A DNA stretch of 64,000 nt, from the NCBI GenBank assembly GCA_000827495.1, contig KN817550.1, positions 62,001 to 126,000 of the forward strand, read 5' to 3'. Of this stretch, positions 46,160-58,400 are shown one piece after another. The translations under genes and the position numbers were made by a program. The notes below the pieces were generated by a model that made no database searches, was not told the origin of the DNA, and worked only from the letters and a program-made list of their open reading frames with translations. The stretch's first letter is position 1, and each line of letters begins with the position of its first letter. The DNA comes from Hypholoma sublateritium FD-334 SS-4 (Eukaryota > Basidiomycota > Agaricomycetes > Agaricales > Strophariaceae).

Positions 46160-48462
46160 GGAGGTCTGGGAGGTAGGGAAGTGGAATTCGACTCTTCGAA
46201 GAATTAGAGTACAGGAAGTGACACGTGGTCCAGGTATCCCGGCACATGGTATGGCAGTGCCTGTCAGTGTCAAGCTCGTATCGCAGCTTTTCAACGCCAA
46301 TAATCACGCACTCTTAGGGCCAACCGGTGTGGATCGGACGAGGGCACAATATTGTGGCAGAGCACCGTTGTATTTGCGTAAATTGTTCCGTGGATTTAAA
46401 AAAATTGCGATATGTTTCCACATACGCATGTGAGCTACAGGGTGGATAGCATCACAAATATGCAGCGGTGGACGTCGGGAGGCGATGCAGCGATAAGCCA
46501 TGGGTGGGAAGCACAGCGCACAAAAGCGGATGGGAACACAACGCGCAGTGGCATGGGACCCAGATGCCAGTCACCCCGCCGAGTTGATATGTGGTCGATA
46601 ATTTTAGCTTGTTTGAAAACGCGCGCGAACCTCCAATTTCGTAGTTTCAGGGGAACTGCTGTCACGTCATCAATGTTTCTCAGGGCGACCTGAAGAGATC
46701 GGCGTACCCATAAGTATCGATGGGGCGATGGGACCTCGTTCGGCAGAGCGGGTTCGTAAGGGATTGCGTCAAGGGTATGCGCATATCAGAAAAGAAGCCC
46801 CCCTCCTCCGCCCCACCAAGAGTGCCCGAAATGATGCGCAACCAGGCATCGCAGCGCGTTGTGCCAACGTGCCCGTGGGTCGAGGCCAACGACGGTCCTA
46901 CACGAGACGCGTCACGCGTCCTATCTTCACTCGACGACTAGTCAACGCCCCAGTCCCATTTTGCAAGGGGTGCCCCGCCACCGCCGTGCGGGCGCGAGCG
47001 CTGGGAGAGCGCGCAGCGCATGCTGTGTATTCTTCCGGTCCCGCGGGGCCACCTCGTTCCGTGTATTCCGTGTATCCTCCGTGCCCCGCGCCCATCGCGT
47101 CCTTCGCGCCGTGCGCGTCATGATCATGCGTATCTTCGCGTCGTGCGCGTCCCTTGTCACGTATCCAGCGCATCTAGCGCGACCTCCGTTACTCCACGCC
47201 CAGCCCGCTGCACGTTCGTTGTGGGAGGGAGGAGCACCGCTCCGCTTCGCCCACAGCGCAGGCGCAATGGTTCCGAGGGGCGCGCAGCGTCGGCGGCGGC
47301 TGCAGCTGAAGAGGATTCATCGAAGAGCTGTCCATTGGAGACAGGTCGGATGGCCGATGCCTAGCCGCAGAAGCACGCACAGCGCCCCCTCCGACCGTCC
47401 GGCCCTCCACATCATGTTCTCCGTGCTTAGCGGGTTGCCGAACGCGGCGTCGACCTCTTCATTGTCGCGTCGTCGTCGTTGGACCACACCGCGTGGTTCT
47501 TTTGCCCGTCTCGGTGTCACTGAGCGCGTTCTGCGATCCCCCCATCAAATGCGACGTGATGCGTAGCAAGAAAGCAGGCAAGTTAGGACCACATGCGACG
47601 GCCGGTATAGAATCTGCGCCGCTGGAGAGCAGCGCAGAAGAGATGCGCACACGGGCACGCGGTACTTAGTAGCCACATAGTACCGGTTGGGGTGAGGTGG
47701 CGATATACATGGACCTCGAGGCGCGCATGAACATAGCATGGCGCTGGGATGAGAACGGCGATGCGCAGGTAGCCTGAAGTAGATAGAACGAAGATTTTTT
47801 GCGGTAGTTCAAACAGGGCCCAAGAAGGAGGTAGAATGCGGGAGATACGTCGCAGGACGGGATTGTACAACAGGGATGGCGCGATGTGTATCAATCAGCG
47901 TCATGAGGTGCGACCAAGGGGGCGGGAGAGATTCCACGGTACTGGTGCAGCATGCGCCACGGGAGAGGGAGAGAGGGAGTCGGCCTGCAGTAAATATAGC
48001 GAAGGGTCAGCGCACAGGAGTTGGGAGTGTTCGCCGTGTGGATTGCAAAGTTGATTTTGATTTGAAGCCACGTAATCTGAGTAGTCATATGACGTCATAC
48101 CTTGCCGGCCCGTGAGTCCACAACGCGCGAGTCACCCACAAAGCAACTAAACGGTACGAGTGAACCACGTATGCGTCTCCTCATTCTCCGCGGGAGCGCC
48201 GCCCGCAGCGAGGCTGGGCCTCAAATACCCTTAGGCATGACGACTGACGCTCGCTGACGACGGTGAAAGTATTTTTTTACTGGAAAGTATTATTCATGAT
48301 GGAACATAAAATTCGCTCCATTGTGTAGACACGCCGATATTACGTTCGCTTTCACCATGGGGTATACAGAAAACGCACAGGCTATCAGTTTGTCCCCGCA
48401 CTCATATGTGTGACACGAAGGCATTCTAAAATATATTATACACCCAGTATATAGCCACGTTT
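46160..48462. other. Duplicated upstream region of NACHT copy 1 plus inserted GC-rich segment
   Basis: Blocks of this interval align with 50.4-51.2 kb upstream of NACHT copy 2 (for example AGAAAAGAAGC near 46790 and 50698; GCAGGCAAGTT near 47574 and 50905). Between them, about 46870-47530, lies extra GC-rich sequence with GTGTATCCTCCGTG, similar to part of the very large gene at 36.5 kb. A piece of the dispersed repeat lies at 48050-48113. No gene supported. Confidence 0.5.
48050..48113. repeat. Diverged fragment of the 1.9-kb repeat family
   Basis: Sequence GAAGCCACGTAA followed by ATGACGTCATACC and GCCGGCCC in this segment matches 55529-55577 and 57436-57484 with substitutions and one small insertion, in the same order. 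Confidence 0.6.
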
Positions 48463-50398
48463 CTACCCCCGCTTGAGCCACTTTTTGAACCTTGACTGTA
48501 TTGTTGACTTTGCCTCAATGGACTGGTCTACTGGTCGGGGCCGCCTGCCCAGTTCTTCTTTGGTCACCGTGGTAAACTCCGACATGATGTGCACCAGCAA
48601 AGTGGGGTACTCTTTTTTCACATATCGGAAGATGCGGTCAGACATGATGCGGTAGAGTTCGCCGTTATCGCCAAAGTCCTGCAAAGAAGGGCATTAGATA
48701 AAGCTTACAGATGAATGGCCGCATACCATTTTTCGGATTTCATCCAGGACTGACTTTGGCCAGGTTGGCCAGCTGTACGCGAAAGGGGTTTGGAGCGGAG
48801 TGTAGTGCATCATCAACGCACGCAGATCGGAAGTGGGTTTTGCGCAGCCAAGAAATACATCTAGGTCCATATTTTTCTCGTCTGATAAAGAGTAATAGGC
48901 AGTTAGTGAACCATAATTGTAGCGCAAGTAGTTACTTGCCTTCCCACAAGGTTTTGAAGCGATTGGAGGCCGCGTTTTTGAACCATAATATGGTTAGATC
49001 AGTACCCATTTCAGAGATGCAAAATTCCTGTGATCTTTCCTTATCTCTCAAAAAATCGGGAAGAGATGCGTGGTGAAAGACAATCTCGTCCCACTCCGCA
49101 TCACAGTGAAGGACAGATGTCAGCGGGGCCAACATACTTTCCGCATCATCTGCCGTGATGTCAAAGAAATACGCTGATGTACCCAAGTCGTTAATTGACC
49201 CAAGTATGGAGTATGCAAGTATCCCAAGCACCGCTGCAATATCTTCTACCTGTAGGAATATGTGCCGGTACAATGCGTCGAGCTCCGCGAAGGGGGTCGC
49301 GCGCCCAGCTGGGCGCAGTCCACGTACAATTTCCAGCTGCGTCGATGGATTCGAGGACGGCATGGATACGAATTTGATAACAACAGACGCGTAGACAAAC
49401 TGTCCGGACGACTTGTCGACGATCTGCTGCACATGCTCTGCGGCGGGCCACTCCGGCTTGAGACGCTTGCGCTGCGGGTGGGTCAGCTTGATGTCGTCGA
49501 AGCGGTCGACAAGAAAACGTTGAATGTCCTCCTCCGCCTGGTAATTGTTGTCCAATGGGAGCTGCTTCAGGATACCACCCATGTCCCGCGCGTTGAATGC
49601 CATCTGGATCTGGGTTTCGCGACGGCTTCCGAACAGAATGACGACCGGGAGGTCTCCGTGCTGGAGCACCTTGGAAAATGTGCGGATGACGTCTATCTGA
49701 ACATCGTAGCCCGTGCACTCGTCGACTCCATCGATGATGAACAGAAGTGTATCCGAGATCTGGAGACGCCGGATGGGGGTCACAATGAGCACTTCCAGCT
49801 GTGTCTCAAACGTCTGCTCAAAAATGAGGGGGTGCGATTCGATGGAGTGTACGATGAGCTCCTTTGTCTCCGGGAAGAGCTGGATGATCTGATATGCGAG
49901 AGTCGCGATGACTGGATCGATTGTGTTCCGCGTGGGATCGGCGCGGAAGAAGAAGAAACTGGCCACCTTGACTCCTCGGTGGATGCACACCTCTGCAACG
50001 GACTGGCATATCGCAGACTTCCCCGCTCCCGCGGCGCCATTGAGCCATGCGATCCACGCCTCGCGCGGAACATCCCCGACGACCCAGTTGAACAGCTCCT
50101 CCAGCACGGCCTCCCGTGTATGCGCGTGGCAGCGCGGCGGGTCGACGCGTTGCTTTGAATTGTGGAAAGCTGCTGTAGAAACGTGCTCCTGGAGTATCTG
50201 AAAGCCGTCCTTTTGAGCTAATTGCGTTTGAGACACTCGGGGGTTAGCTAGTTGCGTGGTAACTATCAGCCGTGCAGCGTACTTACTGGTTGAGTTGCTG
50301 ACACTTGTGAAGTGGCCCCCATAGATCACTGGGTGATCCGCATTGCTGAAGAATTCAACAGTATCCTTTCGATGGGTGGGTCTAGAAAAGACTGGCAT
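48463..50398 (-). CDS. NACHT-type STAND NTPase (NLR-like), tandem copy 2
   Basis: Four exons (50287-50398, 48940-50217, 48727-48881, 48463-48678) give 586 residues. Exon 2 (1,278 nt) and exon 3 (155 nt) have exactly the lengths of copy 1. The P-loop GAAGAGKS is at residues 98-105 and the Walker B/NACHT signature IIDGVDEC at about 198-205; RKRLKPEWPAAEHVQ, SSGQFVYASVVIKFV and FHHASLPDFL follow. Exon 1 opens MPVFSRP as in copy 1. Intron 1 (69 nt, 50218-50286) contains no stop and is in frame, so an unspliced reading hides it. Intron 2 uses a GC donor (AAG-GCAAGT) with a TATCAG acceptor. The C-terminus is a short basic helix (RFKKWLKRG) without repeat sensors. Both copies look intact; membership in the NACHT/STAND class is firm, the biological role inferred. 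Confidence 0.85.
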
Positions 50399-52204
50399 GG
50401 AAGTTAAGAAGGTAGTGCAGTGGATTGGGGCTGAAAGTCATGTACGAAGCTCGTGGCCCTGGGTAGCGTGGCGGCGCCTGTCAAGTAGCACAGCTTTCAA
50501 CGCCGCACATTTTCGTAGTTCACGCTCATTGGTAGCTGTGCAGGTCGAACGAGAGCACAGCATTAAGGTACAGAATCATTGGATGTGCGTAAATCGTTCC
50601 GAGGATGAACATGCTACACACACGCAAGATTCAGGTCGTTTTTCACGACCTACAGACCACACCGGCGCCCGAATAGGGGAATACTGATATCGCATCTAGA
50701 AAAGAAGCTTGCTTTCCTCGCCACTGAGATGTCACGAAACGATGCGCTAGCAGGTATTGTAGTGGTCTCATGCCTATCCTCTCGCGGGTGCCTTCCCAAT
50801 TATGGCCGGCAGCACTGCGTTTCCAGCCAAAAGGGCGTCTCGCGTAGCTAGATGTGGGAACGCAAAGGGCCAGCGACGCAGGGAGACGGGATGCGTCGCA
50901 ACAAGCAGGCAAGTTTACAATCCATGTGACGGGAGATTTGGAGTCCACGGCGCTAGAGGGCGCAGCGTAGAAAGGGAGGTCGGATAGGCGGCTTATGACG
51001 CACAGTCTTAGGCAGAACGAGAGGCGAACGCTGTGGCTCGAACAGGGCGCGGGATGGGGCAGATGGCGGTGTTTGCATCGCGAGACAACTTGGGTAGACA
51101 ATCGAAGTGTTCCTCATCGTGATGGAACTACAGGGGCAGGCTAAGTTGGCAGCGAGAAAGGGAGTCCACGGAAAAGAAGGAGGTGGTGGGTCTGCAGTGA
51201 ACGAAGCGAGGGTAGTAGGTACGGACGTTTAACAGGAAGAAAGACCAAAGAAAGACCGCGGGGAGGCAATCATCATCAGAGGCTCGTTGCATAGGTGCGC
51301 GTCGCACAGACATGCAAGCGGCGCGCGGGGCGAGACTGTGCGCAGGGCCTGTGTGGCAGAGTGTGTCAGATGCGTGTGTGAGTCGTGGGCGCGAGGACAA
51401 TGCGAGGAGCGACATCTAGGGGACGCGCAGGACGAGCTGGAATCGCACAGCGGGATATCGGCTTGTCTTCCAGGGGCTGCGCTCGCATCGAGGAGCGCTC
51501 GCAGATGGTAGAAGCCAAGTCAGAGCAGTGGTGTGCGGGTAGTGACTATTTGATCGAGTTAGAGTTGGGGTAGCCATCAGAGTTATAACCAAGTCATAAC
51601 TAGTTACTAACTCAATAACTCTCCCACGACTGATGGCCAGGGCCGAGCTCAGCGCTGCTCAGGGCTCGAATGCTATGATTAGCCAAATGTAGCTACTTTA
51701 ATATTGATGGCGTAGACTAAATATAGGTTTGGAATGTACAAGGATGCGGCGAAAGCTACTCCATGGTAGTATTTCCGCGTGTCAGGCATGAATGACTGAG
51801 TTAGACTGAGGATCACCAGTCTGCCATTCATATTGGTATGTATTTCAGTAGTTAAATTCTCCGCAATAGAATCAAAGAACCATAGAACGATACAGATACA
51901 TGACCTGTGATGCAGCTGTTCTTGAATTTTCAATTGAGAGCCAGCTATAAATTGGTATGCGGATAAACAGATAAGTCCAACAGCATTCTTTTACACTTTC
52001 TGCGCAACGACTTCGCAAGAATATTGCGCCGCAGCGCAGATATGTACTGTATACTTTATTAGTAGAGTCCAATGTATTGCAATACTAGTACTATCGGATA
52101 AGCTATGGAATAGCCCGACTACCTCCAACATGTATAAAGGGGTGATTCAACAAGCAATCTATTCTTCAGAACACCCTTCTCTCCTTGGTTTCTCGTCTAC
52201 AACA
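50399..52204. other. Upstream region of NACHT copy 2 and left flank of the hAT gene
   Basis: 50.4-51.2 kb is paralogous to parts of 46.2-47.9 kb. 51573-51640 is an AT-rich segment (CATAACTAGTTACTAACTC) that resembles 55413-55460 on the other side of the transposase gene. No other gene supported; minus-strand frames at 51679-52072 have no features. Confidence 0.5.
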
Positions 52205-55200
52205 ATGCCTCCTAAGTCAAGCAAACGAGCTGGTGGTGGCAAGAGGTTCCCCCGAAGAGAATTCAATGAGCATCCTGACGACGCTTCTGGGACCAACATG
52301 GCCGGGGCACCATCTTCGAATAAAAAATTGGTTTACCATCGTCCATGTTTTGATCAACATCTTGCGGCACTCATCGACGGCGACAACCAGGCCCTAGCCA
52401 TTGGATCCATGTCTGCTGTTCGCGACCGCAGCGTCTTGGTCGACCTCTGTACGTTAATCTTCTGATATTTTCAACGAAAAGATAACTTAAATTATTGTAT
52501 ATTGTAGTATGGGGGAACAAGGACAACCAAACGACCTCACATACCGATACCATGGCGACCCACATCCGTGATTGTCCGTATTCTTCGGCGCACGATGTCG
52601 AGTGCGCCAAACTCTACAAACGAGGGAAGCGCCAGTTTGACGAAGACAGCATGACCCCCGGGCCGGCCCACACGGATTTTGGGACTATGGGCTCATCGTT
52701 GATTGGAGCAAGTCAGTTAACTGGTCCACTGAGCTCGGGTGAGTTGTATTGGACTCAAGTGTGTATAATATCTGACACGCAATTTAGGCGCNGGAAGAAC
52801 ATCGACGTCTGACGTCAGTCTCACCCCCTCGGACTCGGTTTCATTCACCGGCGGCCCCCGCCACCCTGCTTTGACCNGCACTGCCAGTGCATCGAACCTT
52901 CGTCGTGTCTCGTCTCCCGGAATTACACCCGACATGCTTCCGCCCCAAGTCAACTCTATCTTCTGGACCGCAGCCAAGTACCGGCGCTTCGAACACCTCG
53001 TCCTTCGACTCACGGCCTCGGCCGGATTTCCGTTGTCTTGGGTCGAGAACCCAGAGTGGCAGCTACTCCGCGAGGAGTTTATTTATGGATCGCCGTCTAT
53101 TTCAAGAAAGGTACTCTCCACGCGGATACTCCGGGAGGTGGTCGATGAATTTAGGGCGCTTGCCAAGGAGAATGTGCAGGGAAAGGATGTGACACTACAG
53201 TCAGATGGTTGGACTGGAATCAACAATCGACATTTGCTAGCTTTCATGATCACCTGTGATAAACGCGTATGTATTGTGATCTTCTGAATATTTCCTCGCT
53301 GAAACTAGATTTTTATTTTTAGGTGCTTACGCACAGTGTCCACGATTCGACCAAGGATCGCAAGACTGCCGAGAACCTTTTGTGTGAACTCGAGAAAGTC
53401 TACAGCAGCCTCCAAGACCCGATGACTTGGTGCACTGTTGTTGCCGGCCTGGTCACGGATGCCTCAGGCGAGGCGCGAAAGGCCCGGCGTCTGTTTTTGG
53501 TGAAGCACCCCCAAGTGATCGTGTTGGACTGCTATTCCCATCAAGTGAGCTCTATTCTCCAAAATATATTCTTATTCTGATAATATTCAGATCAACCTGG
53601 TTGTCGGTGATTTCTTCAAGTCACGCTCGCCGTTGTTGCGCTTTACGGAACGCGCGGGTGAACTCATCACTTGGCTCCGGTCGAAAACTCGGATTCTTGG
53701 AAACCTCACGCGCTCTGTAATTCGCGCGGTTCTTACACGCTGGACTGCCCATTACATGGCATATCGACGTCTCCTACAGCTCTACCCGACACTGCGATCA
53801 ATTCTTTTTGCAGATGCCTCCCGCCCCGACGAGCTCAAGGTTTTGGTATCCGGTGATGCTAAGGCACGTGAGAAGGCTGAGGAGATGGTGAAGATAATCG
53901 AGAATCCATCGTTCTGGCACGCTATTGCTTTGTACGTCCTGCCATTGTAATAAATGACTTGTAATTCCAAGATTTAAATGTAATTGTATTTGTGTATCAT
54001 ATGCAGGATCACTCGCTATCTGGAGCCTTTAGCAATTGCAGCGAACATCACCCAAGCATCATTCTGCCGGCTCGATCAGGTTCTTCTTACATTCGGGTTC
54101 CTTGTCATGAGGTACAAAGACGAGAAGATGAATCAGGACGAAATCGGCCGGTCGGCAATCATCAAGAGCTTAGAGACTCGTTGGTCCAAATGCGATCAGG
54201 AAGTTTTTGTGGCAGCCGTCATTGTCAACCCCTTCTATCAGACACTCCCGTTCAACGTTAATGATGGGGAATTCTCACTATGGCTCACCCGCGCAGAACT
54301 CCGCGCCCTGTTTTCTCGTTTATTCCGCCGATTTTTTCAGAGAGAGCCACCTCCCGAGTTCTTTACCGACATGGTGGACTTTCTTTCGGCAACGGGAAAA
54401 TTCCGCAGGCTTCGCGAACAGGTGACCTTTGATCTTGAGCAAGCATCGCAAAGGGTGCGTTTCGAAATTTCCATATATTAAACATCTGTCGCTCCTTTTT
54501 AATCTACCTTACAGAGAGAGCAGGTGGACCCCCTCGATACTCTGTCATCATTCTCAATCCCAGGACGACCTGACCTCGACAGTCCCTTTATGCTCTTTGC
54601 TCGAAGGTTGCTCTCTGTTTCAGCAAACTCGGCAAGCTGCGAGCGCTTATTCAGNGTTTTCGGCACCATCCTCACAAAGCTCCGGAATCGAACTGGAAAC
54701 ACAACACTTACCAACCTTAGCGAGATCAAGATGCACATCCGGGATGAACACAACGCGAAGGGAGGGAAATCCCGACTGAAGAGGCAATTTCAGGCTCAAG
54801 CGCCATCCGCCGCCGATCCCAATCTTCCACCCGCTGGGTCTGCCACATCTCGCGTAGATGCTAACAATCAGCTTGAATCTACGATCAATAGTGAGTCATA
54901 CGTTGATCATATCAGAGTTCAGACATTTCTTATTTACTTCATGGTTTATAGATATCTTTGCACAGGCCTTGGTTTATCGGCTACCACTTCCGGATTCTGA
55001 ACCGTCTGAGTCCTCCCCTCTCACTGGTGAATTTGCTGCCTTAGTTGCCCAGCACCGTCAAATGCTCGAGGATGACGACGAAGACAACCTGCCGACCCAA
55101 GTTTCAGATGAGTGGAGAACATTGTCATTGGAGCAATTGTTTGATTTTTCTTCGAATCTATGGGTAACTCGCTATGCTAATTTTGCGAACTTTACCTTTG

Positions 55201-55421
55201 ATGAAGAACTGGAACTGTACGACTTATTGGAGTTGGATGCTGATGGCGATCTTGACCCAGAATTTGATGCGACCACCGAGGACATTCTTTCGGGCTGATA
55301 GCTACTTTTTTTCCTTATGAATATTGTAAATGTACTACGAATTGGCTGCAAACGCGACTGTTTTCCCTCTGGATCAATGCACCGGCCCACAGCCCTGTGG
55401 CTATGTGATAACCCATCACTA
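51638..55421 (+). mobile_element. hAT transposon body, ends approximate
   Basis: The segment contains the transposase gene. On the right, the reverse complement of 55408-55421 reads TAGTGATGGGTTAT, a good hAT terminus that differs by one base in the first 12 from the MITE terminus TAGTGCTGGGTT at 29733. On the left a comparable TGATGGCC lies at 51631, but no matching 8-bp target duplication was found, so the left end is unresolved and may be altered. Confidence 0.45.
52205..55298 (+). CDS. hAT family transposase, apparently complete
   Basis: Eight exons (52205-52448, 52508-52738, 52788-53266, 53323-53544, 53591-53931, 54007-54454, 54515-54890, 54952-55298) give 895 residues with no stop or frameshift; three N bases (52792, 52877, 54655) leave three residues uncertain. 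RNase H-like core: D298 in QSDGWTG, D364 in LVTDASG, and the C-terminal dimerisation block SANSASCERLF with E698, followed by LRNRTGNTTL. These are the expected D-D-E residues and the hAT dimerisation motif. The N-terminal DNA-binding part contains a possible degenerate BED-type zinc finger (THIRDCP). The tail is very acidic. Hydrophobic and charged features agree with a cut-and-paste transposase. Element ends are discussed under findings. Confidence 0.88.
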
Positions 55422-58400
55422 GAGTTAATTATAACTACTAACTAGTTAATAACTCGCCGTAACTTTCGGCAAGTTACCTAACTTCGGCGTAACTCGCACA
55501 TCACTGAGTCAGAGGTAGCTTTGAATTTTGAAGCCACGTAACCTATCGTTATGACGTCATACCTACGTCGCCGGCCCGAGAATAACTGCGCGGTGGTCTC
55601 CTGTTGTTTCCTGTCGCCAGCGGCGTACTATAAAAGTGCGCTCGCACTTTTCGACTGATATAGTGCGCGATTACTGACCTGGTATCGCAGTACGCCACGT
55701 TCGTCGCATGGGCGCTACTGAGCGAGTACCAAACGATGGGCGCGCAGCAGCGCCGCTCGCGCTGAACTCGGCCGCCGCAATCTCGGACCAATACCCAGAT
55801 GGGCGCGCGTCATATTACTTCAAAGGTCACTGGCATCCGATCATACGCGCGTACTTCGACACACGCTTCGACAGACCTGGGAATTGGGCGCCTATCCGGC
55901 GTCTAAGTAATATATGGAACTTGCGCTAGAACAGATTTGTACGTACCCGAAACTGAGTCCAGAGCCTTAGAGGAGATTAAAGGTGTCCGTTCCACGTCCC
56001 AGCGGCTGGAGCTTGAACGTTGAATTCGGAAGCGCAAGTTATTGACCTCACACAGAGCATCCTCCGTCGCCCAGAAGATATCCACACGGACAGAAGTACG
56101 CCTTTGAATGCCGACAATATCTTTCTGCCCACAAGAACCAAGACATAGAGCGAACTTGACTATTTATACAGAAATATATCTCACATCTGCCGCTATTCAC
56201 AGACGCGGAGTATATCCACCACTGCTATGAATCGGCTCATTATTCGACCAACAGTTGTGCCATCCTATTGGTGCACCAATATTCTATTCCGATTTACTGC
56301 TGGGTGCGTGACGAGCGCATTTAACATTGGTTCGTCCATGCTAGTAGCCCAATAAAAGGGAAATTTGCCTCACTAAGTCTGTTCTTACTTGACCTAGGCT
56401 CTTTCTCCTCCTTCGGCTGCTGAGAACGCGTAATAAGTGGCGAAGACTCTTCATAGCTCCAGATCATTTGAATCACGTCATGTATTGCATCTAAAGGTGA
56501 TGAAACGCGTCGACAGTGACACCAACTTTATGAGGGGAATGAGACCCGCTCGGATTGCTGGAGCAACGGATGAACAAATAATAACATCCCTTCTCTCCGT
56601 CCGTACTTCTCATCCTCTTTGAATGCTGAATCATCTGCCCGTGGGGCCCGTAGACCGTGGTATACGCGTATCCTCACAGTTACCCTCCACCACGGCGTCG
56701 CGGCTATCCGCCGTTGATTATAAGTACGTAAGTCGATCCGAGGGCGTACAACATAAACGCCTGCCTGGAATTTTTTTTCAGCGCATGATATATAATGTAC
56801 TGTTCTCCGCGTACAAGTGTTGACGGACCAAGAAGATAAATAGGCGCTTGCTGACCGTTGGGCGCTTGATTGCCGGTAAAGATGCCGGGCCGTCCATCCG
56901 CGAGGTAATATCCTGCGATCCTGCTGCGATCCCGGAGACCCCGCTCGGGCGGCGGAGACATAAATGGGCGTACCGCATGGCATCAAATGACAGCAATGCT
57001 TCACGCAGTACGTGTGTCATTCCGTCCTCGCCCCTGCCAGCTCTTCGCGCAGCTTCGAAGCGACAGCTGTCGACTGTCGCCCCAGCGCAATCTTTAGGTA
57101 TCGGTTATTTTGAGGACACATGCTATGTGGCACACCAGGGTTGTTAACAAAGTAACTTGAAAAATTAACTTGCGCCTGCACAAGTTAGCTTGCGCTAACT
57201 TTTTGGCGGGACAAGTTAAATTGCGCCAAGTTCGCACGTGAACTTGGTGAAATTTCGAGGTAACTTGCGAGGTAACTGGCCATTATTTCATGGTACATGG
57301 TAGTTTTGAGTTACCGTTNCCATCACTAGAGTTAATTATAACTACTAACTAGTTAATAACTCGCCGTAACTTTCGGCAAGTTACCTAACTTCGGCGTAAC
57401 TCGCACATCACTGAGTCAGAGGTAGCTTTGAATTTTGAAGCCACGTAACCTATCGTTATGACGTCATACCTACGTCGCCGGCCCGAGAATAACTGCGCGG
57501 TGGTCTCCTGTTGTTTCCTGTCGCCAGCGGCGTACTATAAAAGTGCGCTCGCACTTTTCGACTGATATAGTGCGCGATTACTGACCTGGTATCGCAGTAC
57601 GCCACGTTCGTCGCATGGGCGCTACTGAGCGAGTACCAAACGATGGGCGCGCAGCAGCGCCGCTCGCGCTGAACTCGGCCGCCGCAATCTCGGACCAATA
57701 CCCAGATGGGCGCGCGTCATATTACTTCAAAGGTCACTGGCATCCGATCATACGCGCGTACTTCGACACACGCTTCGACAGACCTGGGAATTGGGCGCCT
57801 ATCCGGCGTCTAAGTAATATATGGAACTTGCGCTAGAACAGATTTGTACGTACCCGAAACTGAGTCCAGAGCCTTAGAGGAGATTAAAGGTGTCCGTTCC
57901 ACGTCCCAGCGGCTGGAGCTTGAACGTTGAATTCGGAAGCGCAAGTTATTGACCTCACACAGAGCATCCTCCGTCGCCCAGAAGATATCCACACGGACAG
58001 AAGTACGCCTTTGAATGCCGACAATATCTTTCTGCCCACAAGAACCAAGACATAGAGCGAACTTGACTATTTATACAGAAATATATCTCACATCTGCCGC
58101 TATTCACAGACGCGGAGTATATCCACCACTGCTATGAATCGGCTCATTATTCGACCAACAGTTGTGCCATCCTATTGGTGCACCAATATTCTATTCCGAT
58201 TTACTGCTGGGTGCGTGACGAGCGCATTTAACATTGGTTCGTCCATGCTAGTAGCCCAATAAAAGGGAAATTTGCCTCACTAAGTCTGTTCTTACTTGAC
58301 CTAGGCTCTTTCTCCTCCTTCGGCTGCTGAGAACGCGTAATAAGTGGCGAAGACTCTTCATAGCTCCAGATCATTTGAATCACGTCATGTATTGCATCTA

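Noticed and set aside
49262..50158. 298-codon plus-strand frame
   Set aside because: Antisense shadow of NACHT copy 2; a similar shadow exists opposite copy 1 at 45017-45553.
51638..55397. CAGGGC(C/T)G termini as ends of the hAT element
   Set aside because: The two 8-bp ends match, but no 8-bp target duplication flanks them; the TAGTGATGGG-type right end is a better candidate.
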